Assembly: GCA_015521265.1 (NCBI GenBank)
Contig: WAON01000143.1
Span: 1-8,984, forward strand
Source: Desulfurococcales archaeon
GTDB lineage: Archaea > Thermoproteota > Thermoprotei_A > Sulfolobales > Desulfurococcaceae
Reading direction: 5' to 3'
DNA length: 8,984 nt
The notes below the pieces were generated by a model, which saw only the letters and a program-made list of their open reading frames with translations, did not search any database and was not told where the DNA came from. The translations under genes were made by a program, and so were the position numbers. Below are positions 5,098 to 8,984 of the stretch, piece by piece. The number at the start of each line of letters is the position of its first letter. Within the stretch, counting starts at the first letter, position 1.

Positions 5098-7512
5098 CTA
5101 GCCTTTATACTTCTTGATCAATCCGTGCTTCTTAATGATACTGTAGACGTAATCGGGTGTTAATGGGTGCTTGTTAACGTCTTTGTTCACTTTGAAGCCT
5201 CCTCCTAATGCGTGGGCTATTGCGTTAGCGATGCTTGGAGCGATTGCTACGATTGACGGCTCGCCGAGGCCTTTGGCGCCGAATGGTCCACGCTTGAATC
5301 CTGCTTCTACCCAGATCGGCTTTATCTTGTCCGGTATGTCTAGGCCTGTTGGTATGTGGTAGGTTGATAGGTTGGTATTGTATACTCTACCATCGGGTGC
5401 GTGGTATATGTCTTCCATTAATGCGTAGCCCATTCCCTGAATATAGCCTCCGATCGCGTGGTGGTCTGCTCCAACCCTATTAATCACTCTACCGATATCG
5501 TAGGCTGTTACTGCTTCTTTAACCCTTACAACACCGGTTTCAATGTCTACTTCTACATCGCTAATTATTGCTCCGAAAGTATAGTGCATGTATGGTGCTC
5601 CCTGCCCGGTCTCTTCGTCCCATTCAGCTGGTGGTGCACGGAAGTATCCGAACTCCTGTATTGGTACTCCCTTCCAGAAGCTCTGCTCTACTAGTTCCTG
5701 CCAAGTCATGCTTAGGTTAGGGTCGCTCCTGCAGTATACTTTGGGGGCCTCGATCACGATGTCATCGGGGTCGCAGCCTAGTATTTCTCCCGCTAGCTTG
5801 TTGAGCCTCTGCCTAAGCTTGTAGGCTGCTACTAGTGTAGCGTTACCACCCATTACTGTTGATCTAGAAGCTACAGTTGGGCCTGCATCGGGTGTAGATG
5901 CTGTATCAGGCCATTCTACCTTGAAGTAGCTCGGCGGTACTCCAAGTATTTCCGCCGCTATGTTGATTAATCCCTGTATATTACCCTGCCCGAAGTCTGT
6001 TAGCCCGGTGCGGAATACTATGCTTCCATCCCTCTGTATTATAATCGTTGCAGTTGAGAAGTCTGCTCCTTCAGCTCCGATACTGTTTCCGTGGTAGAAT
6101 ACTGCTATACCTATACCACGCCTCAATAATCCCTTCTGCTGACTGTATAGTCTGCGTTTCTCATACCATTTAGCTGCCTCGACGGCTTTCCTAATCGCCT
6201 CCTCTAATCCCACGCCGTGATCTAATAATTGTCCATGAACCGTCCTATCTCCATTGCGCAGTATGTTCTTCAGCCTAAGCTCTACCGGGTCTATTCCCAG
6301 TTCTTCGGCTAGTAGATCCATTTGTCTCTCAACGGCGAAGGTTACCTGTGGGTTTCCGAATCCGCGGAAAGCTCCCGCGTAGACCATGTTCGTGTATACT
6401 ACTGCTAGATCTACATGGGCGTTGGGGACTTTGTAGGGTCCAGTGCTGTGTACTACTGCCCTCCAGCCGACGAATGGTCCTAGGCTTGCGTAGGCTCCGG
6501 TGTTTAGTATTATCTCAGCCTGTACTCCTAGTAGTGTTCCATCCCTTCTTGCATAGTGCTTGTACCTGGCGATCATTGGGTGCCTCTTGCTGTGTCCTAT
6601 GATTGATTCTTCACGGGTATATAGTACCGCTGCCGGTCTTCCCAGCTTAATCGCTGCAAGTGCTGCCTTAGCAGCTATCTCGTTACCGACATCCTCAGCT
6701 CCGCCGAATCCTCCTCCTAGTGGTGGGGCTATTATTCTCACCTTGTTGAAGGGTAGTCCTAATACTGTTGCTACTGCTTTACGCGTGTCGAAGGGACACT
6801 GCGTCTTAGCGTATACCGTTACTGATCCATCTGGCTCCGGGACAGCGATTGCTGCTTCAGTTTCTAGATAAGCGTGTTCCTGCATTGGTGTACGGTACTC
6901 GTTCTCGACTACTACAGCTGCTTCCTGCTCGGCCTTCTTAATGTCTCCACGCCTAATCTTATACCTCGACAATACATCGCTTCCACGCTCGTCATGGATT
7001 AGCGTGTGCTCCTTCTCCCTTAGCCCGCCCCATTCAACTATTTTCAACGGGTCTAGTATTACGTCGAGAGGCTCGTACTCGACGCTTACCAGGTCTGCTG
7101 CATCCCGGGCGTTCTCGAGGCTGTCTGCTACTATTAATGCAACCGTGTCACCGATCATTCTAACCTTCTTATCCGCTAATAATGGCTGGTCGGGTATTAC
7201 GTAGCCTACATCGTTTACTCCAGGTATGTCCTTGGCTGTTAAGACCGTGATTACTCCTGGGTACTTCAATGCATCGCTTACATCGATCTTCTTGATCCAT
7301 GCGTGGGCGTATTTCGATCTAACGCTGTATACGAATACTACGTCTTTGAACAGGTTTAATAGATCGGCTGTGAATATTGGTTTTCCGAGGATCTTTGGTA
7401 TAGCGTCGTATTTTACGATTCGTTTACCGATAACCCTGAATTCCTCAGTCTTCTTCTCCTTCGTCTCACTGAATACTTTTTCAACTATATCCACGTATTC
7501 AGGCTTGGACAT
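5098..7512 (-). CDS. Molybdopterin-binding catalytic subunit, xanthine dehydrogenase/aldehyde oxidoreductase family
   Basis: This 804-residue subunit carries the molybdenum (or tungsten) cofactor and hydroxylates substrate with oxygen from water. The N-terminal a/b-hammerhead domain (about 30-150) begins with GKRIVKYDAIPKILGKPIFTAD in outline, and the cofactor domains follow. Diagnostic motifs are PPLGGGFGG (263-271), AGAFRGFG (379-386), DFGQGN (506-511), DTASTPDAG with ASRSTVMGG (536-556), and GAKGLGEP (745-752), in which Glu751 is the expected catalytic base. The AGAFRGFG loop is like xanthine and aldehyde enzymes; the CSFR loop of aerobic CO dehydrogenase is absent, so CO is an unlikely substrate. 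I chose ATG 7512 because a full GGAGGTGA lies seven bases upstream; TTG 7530 would put the ribosome site inside the gene. It is last in the operon, seven bases after the [2Fe-2S] subunit. The exact substrate (purine, aldehyde or other) cannot be assigned. Confidence 0.95.
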   Translation of the reverse strand: MSKPEYVDIVEKVFSETKEKKTEEFRVIGKRIVKYDAIPKILGKPIFTADLLNLFKDVVFVYSVRSKYAHAWIKKIDVSDALKYPGVITVLTAKDIPGVNDVGYVIPDQPLLADKKVRMIGDTVALIVADSLENARDAADLVSVEYEPLDVILDPLKIVEWGGLREKEHTLIHDERGSDVLSRYKIRRGDIKKAEQEAAVVVENEYRTPMQEHAYLETEAAIAVPEPDGSVTVYAKTQCPFDTRKAVATVLGLPFNKVRIIAPPLGGGFGGAEDVGNEIAAKAALAAIKLGRPAAVLYTREESIIGHSKRHPMIARYKHYARRDGTLLGVQAEIILNTGAYASLGPFVGWRAVVHSTGPYKVPNAHVDLAVVYTNMVYAGAFRGFGNPQVTFAVERQMDLLAEELGIDPVELRLKNILRNGDRTVHGQLLDHGVGLEEAIRKAVEAAKWYEKRRLYSQQKGLLRRGIGIAVFYHGNSIGAEGADFSTATIIIQRDGSIVFRTGLTDFGQGNIQGLINIAAEILGVPPSYFKVEWPDTASTPDAGPTVASRSTVMGGNATLVAAYKLRQRLNKLAGEILGCDPDDIVIEAPKVYCRSDPNLSMTWQELVEQSFWKGVPIQEFGYFRAPPAEWDEETGQGAPYMHYTFGAIISDVEVDIETGVVRVKEAVTAYDIGRVINRVGADHHAIGGYIQGMGYALMEDIYHAPDGRVYNTNLSTYHIPTGLDIPDKIKPIWVEAGFKRGPFGAKGLGEPSIVAIAPSIANAIAHALGGGFKVNKDVNKHPLTPDYVYSIIKKHGLIKKYKG

Positions 7513-7519
7513 ACACTTC

Positions 7520-7527
7520 TCACCTCC
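7520..7527 (-). promoter_or_regulatory. Strong ribosome site of the catalytic subunit
   Basis: GGAGGTGA on the minus strand lies seven bases before ATG 7512 and contains the TGA stop of the [2Fe-2S] subunit (7522-7520). It settles the start at ATG 7512 and shows tight coupling of the two genes. Confidence 0.85.
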
Positions 7528-8062
7528 CAACTACTCTCATGTAGTATTTCTTCTTGACCTCCTCCTCGTCGAAATAGATCTTTCCCTCCTTGATGTATTT
7601 CGCAGCTAGCTTTACGGCTGCGAAGTAGTAGTGGTAGCTTCCACAGCGGCACAGTGTTGAGCTGAGCCATTCCTTTATCTCTTCGTAGCTTGGATCCAGT
7701 GTCTTGTCTAGGAGTGCTTTAGCCATCATTATGAATCCCTGCGTACAATAACCGCATTGTACTCCGCGGGTTTCTAGGAAGGCCATCTGTATAGCGTGGA
7801 TCTTCCCCTCGGGGGCTAATCCTTCCAGAGTCGTTATCTCGGCTCCATCGATAGCTGCTGTTAGTGTTAGGCAGCTGTGCCTCGGCAGGCCGTTTACGAG
7901 TACTATACATATTCCGCATTCTCCCCTTCCACATCCTTCCTTGACGCTTGTTAGCTTCAGCCTATACCTTAGCGTGTCGATCAGTCTCTCGTTTGGTGGA
8001 ACGTCTAGTTCTACGTCTTTACCATTGACTTTTAAGTGTACATGAACGGTTTTCACAGCCAT
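7520..8062 (-). CDS. [2Fe-2S] iron-sulfur subunit of the molybdopterin hydroxylase
   Basis: This 180-residue subunit carries electrons from the cofactor site to FAD. The N-terminal plant-type ferredoxin domain has Cys44, Cys49, Cys52 and Cys64 (CGRGECGIC then RHSC), and the C-terminal helical [2Fe-2S] domain has Cys103, Cys106, Cys138 and Cys140 (CGYC and CRC), so all eight ligands are present. The tail after about residue 160 is somewhat longer than the family needs and is rich in Glu/Lys. The start is ambiguous between GTG 8071, ATG 8065 and ATG 8062. I prefer ATG 8062, which gives MAVKTVHVHLKVNG and lies four bases after GGTGAT; ATG 8065 would leave a single base. The upstream FAD gene ends at 8068, so the genes almost abut. 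No export signal is seen, so the enzyme is probably cytoplasmic. Confidence 0.95.
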   Translation of the reverse strand: MAVKTVHVHLKVNGKDVELDVPPNERLIDTLRYRLKLTSVKEGCGRGECGICIVLVNGLPRHSCLTLTAAIDGAEITTLEGLAPEGKIHAIQMAFLETRGVQCGYCTQGFIMMAKALLDKTLDPSYEEIKEWLSSTLCRCGSYHYYFAAVKLAAKYIKEGKIYFDEEEVKKKYYMRVVGR

Positions 8063-8066
8063 CATG

Positions 8067-8072
8067 ATCACC
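8067..8072 (-). promoter_or_regulatory. Ribosome site of the [2Fe-2S] subunit
   Basis: GGTGAT on the minus strand, within GAGGGGTGATC, overlaps the TGA stop of the FAD subunit (8070-8068) and precedes two ATG codons at 8065 and 8062. Spacing favours the second. Confidence 0.6.
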
Positions 8073-8952
8073 CCTCACGGATCCTTTCCGCTGCTTTCAA
8101 AATATTCCTCTTCAATACTACCTTTGACATATCCATCCGGTACTCTGCAGTCGTCCACCAATCGGTGATCCTCACCATCTCGGTTGGTAAGACTTTCTCA
8201 GCTGCTTCCTCGAGTATCTCCTCGCTCAGCTCCTTACCCTTTAGGAATTCCTCGGTCTTCCTAGCCCTTGCCGGTATCCTCTTGTCTCGAACCATATCGA
8301 AGCTAACCCTTACATCCTTGATCGTATTCCCTTCTAGTTCTAGGTATGCTGCACCGGTTACTACTCCGGCGATCAGTATTCTTCTCCGATCGAATTTTAT
8401 GAAGCTACTGCTGGAATTCTCCGGGGGCAGCTTGAAGCTTATCTCAGTGATCAACTCGTTGGGTCTAAGGTCTACCTTCCTCTTATCAATTAGGAATTCT
8501 TCCAGACTCAGCTCCCTAACGCCGTTAACGCTTTGCAGCTTTAGTTTTGCATCGTAGACTAGTAGGAGTGTTATATAGTCATTGTACTGCGTCGCTGATA
8601 CTAGGTTTCCTCCAAGCGTTGCATAGAACCTCATAGCCATCGTTGCGAATCCATGGAATACGTCTTCGAAGCCGGCGAACCTCTTATCCCTACCCAGTAT
8701 ACTATTGTGTAGTCCCCATAGAGTCGTTAGTGCTCCAATCTTAACAGTGTCGTCTTCGACTTTAACATAGCTTAAATCCTTCTTTAAAGGCTCTAGTGCG
8801 ACAACGTATTTTGGAACGGGTATCTTCCTATCCCTAATCAGCAGTAATAGCTCCGAACCACCGGCCATCGGCTTAGCTTCACCGGCATGCTCATCTAGGA
8901 ATTTGAGTGCGTCGTCTAGGCTACTAGGCCTATATAGGTCGAATGCTGGAAT
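8068..8952 (-). CDS. FAD-binding subunit of the molybdopterin hydroxylase, apparent ATT start
   Basis: This is the flavoprotein subunit that takes electrons from the [2Fe-2S] clusters and passes them to an external acceptor. The N-terminal FAD-binding domain shows MAGGSELLLLIRDRK (29-43) and ATLGGN (111-116), both usual FAD/pyrophosphate contacts, and the C-terminal CO-dehydrogenase-flavoprotein-type domain follows from about residue 180. The first ATG (8868) would start at residue 29, inside the FAD loop, and is surely too late. In-frame sequence upstream reads IPAFDLYRPSSLDDALKFLD, the standard N-terminus of this family (normally MIPAFDL or similar), back to an in-frame TGA at 8961-8959. 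Between that TGA and IPAF there is only GTA GCT ATT. GAGGTGA (8965-8959) lies six bases before ATT 8952, so I place the start there, giving 294 residues. An ATG lost by mutation or a sequence error is the alternative. Confidence 0.92.
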   Translation of the reverse strand: MPAFDLYRPSSLDDALKFLDEHAGEAKPMAGGSELLLLIRDRKIPVPKYVVALEPLKKDLSYVKVEDDTVKIGALTTLWGLHNSILGRDKRFAGFEDVFHGFATMAMRFYATLGGNLVSATQYNDYITLLLVYDAKLKLQSVNGVRELSLEEFLIDKRKVDLRPNELITEISFKLPPENSSSSFIKFDRRRILIAGVVTGAAYLELEGNTIKDVRVSFDMVRDKRIPARARKTEEFLKGKELSEEILEEAAEKVLPTEMVRITDWWTTAEYRMDMSKVVLKRNILKAAERIREG

Positions 8953-8958
8953 AGCTAC

Positions 8959-8965
8959 TCACCTC
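8959..8965 (-). promoter_or_regulatory. Ribosome site pointing to an ATT start for the FAD subunit
   Basis: GAGGTGA on the minus strand is followed by six bases and then ATT 8952-8950. The spacing is almost the same as for the catalytic subunit (seven bases). The site also contains the last in-frame stop, so initiation must fall between it and IPAF. Confidence 0.6.
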
Positions 8966-8977
8966 GCATACTAATTG

Positions 8978-8983
8978 ATATAT
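8978..8983 (-). promoter_or_regulatory. Possible TATA box at the right edge
   Basis: ATATAT on the minus strand is centred about 28 bases before the ATT at 8952, suitable for an operon promoter with a very short leader. A start that close would leave the GAGGTGA site at 8965-8959 outside the message, so the two readings conflict. The window ends here and an upstream gene may read through. Confidence 0.25.
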
Positions 8984-8984
8984 C

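Noticed and set aside
6560..6871. Plus-strand open frames opposite the catalytic subunit
   Set aside because: Codon bias of the real minus-strand gene leaves these frames open; their translations are low-complexity Ala/Ser/Pro and lack domains.
8036..8557. A 173-codon plus-strand frame opposite the FAD and [2Fe-2S] subunits
   Set aside because: It is Ser/Leu-rich shadow sequence; the minus-strand genes carry clear family motifs throughout.
1..8984. CRISPR array, transposon ends, tRNA or rRNA genes
   Set aside because: I found no regularly spaced repeats, no transposase-like frame with terminal inverted repeats, and no cloverleaf or rRNA signature on reading both strands by eye.

Overview
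This window looks like part of the chromosome of a hyperthermophilic crenarchaeon, plausibly a member of the Desulfurococcales. The reasons are an archaeal-type 2,3-bisphosphoglycerate-independent phosphoglycerate mutase, DUF104/AF2212-type VapB antitoxins paired with PIN-domain VapC toxins, arginine codons that are mostly AGG/AGA, TTG starts, TATA-like boxes about 26 bases before first genes of operons, and strong GGAGGTGA ribosome sites inside operons. This placement is an inference from gene content; no rRNA gene is present to fix it.

Layout. Positions 1-345 hold a decayed coding remnant that I cannot name. Positions 411-1845 hold two tandem, paralogous vapB-vapC toxin-antitoxin pairs on the plus strand; in both pairs the toxin start overlaps the antitoxin stop by four bases. 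Positions 1846-2700 hold no intact gene of normal size, but 2101-2630 read as a broken gene for an exported, Asn-glycosylation-site-rich protein. Positions 2710-3990 encode the phosphoglycerate mutase (plus strand). A membrane-embedded M48 (HtpX-like) zinc protease (minus strand, 5028-3949) converges on it, and the two coding ends overlap by 42 bases. From the right edge to 5098, on the minus strand, lies a three-gene operon for a molybdopterin hydroxylase of the xanthine dehydrogenase/aldehyde oxidoreductase/CO dehydrogenase superfamily, in the order FAD subunit, [2Fe-2S] subunit, catalytic subunit.

How the genes work together. The three hydroxylase subunits should form one enzyme: substrate is hydroxylated with water oxygen at the Mo (or W) site, and electrons pass through two [2Fe-2S] clusters to FAD. 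The catalytic loop resembles xanthine/aldehyde enzymes rather than aerobic CO dehydrogenase, so the substrate is open. The mutase is central glycolysis/gluconeogenesis. The protease follows the hydroxylase operon on the same strand but appears to be separated from it by a pyrimidine-tract terminator. The left third (two toxin-antitoxin pairs, two broken genes, a long gene-poor gap) looks like a variable, decaying island beside housekeeping genes.

I did not find a clearly new multi-gene system. The most useful observations are: the FAD subunit extends 28 codons upstream of its first ATG and seems to start at ATT behind a good ribosome site; the first VapC carries a C-terminal tail best explained by loss of one A in a short A run; and the two toxin-antitoxin pairs diverge in a pattern that suggests partner specificity.
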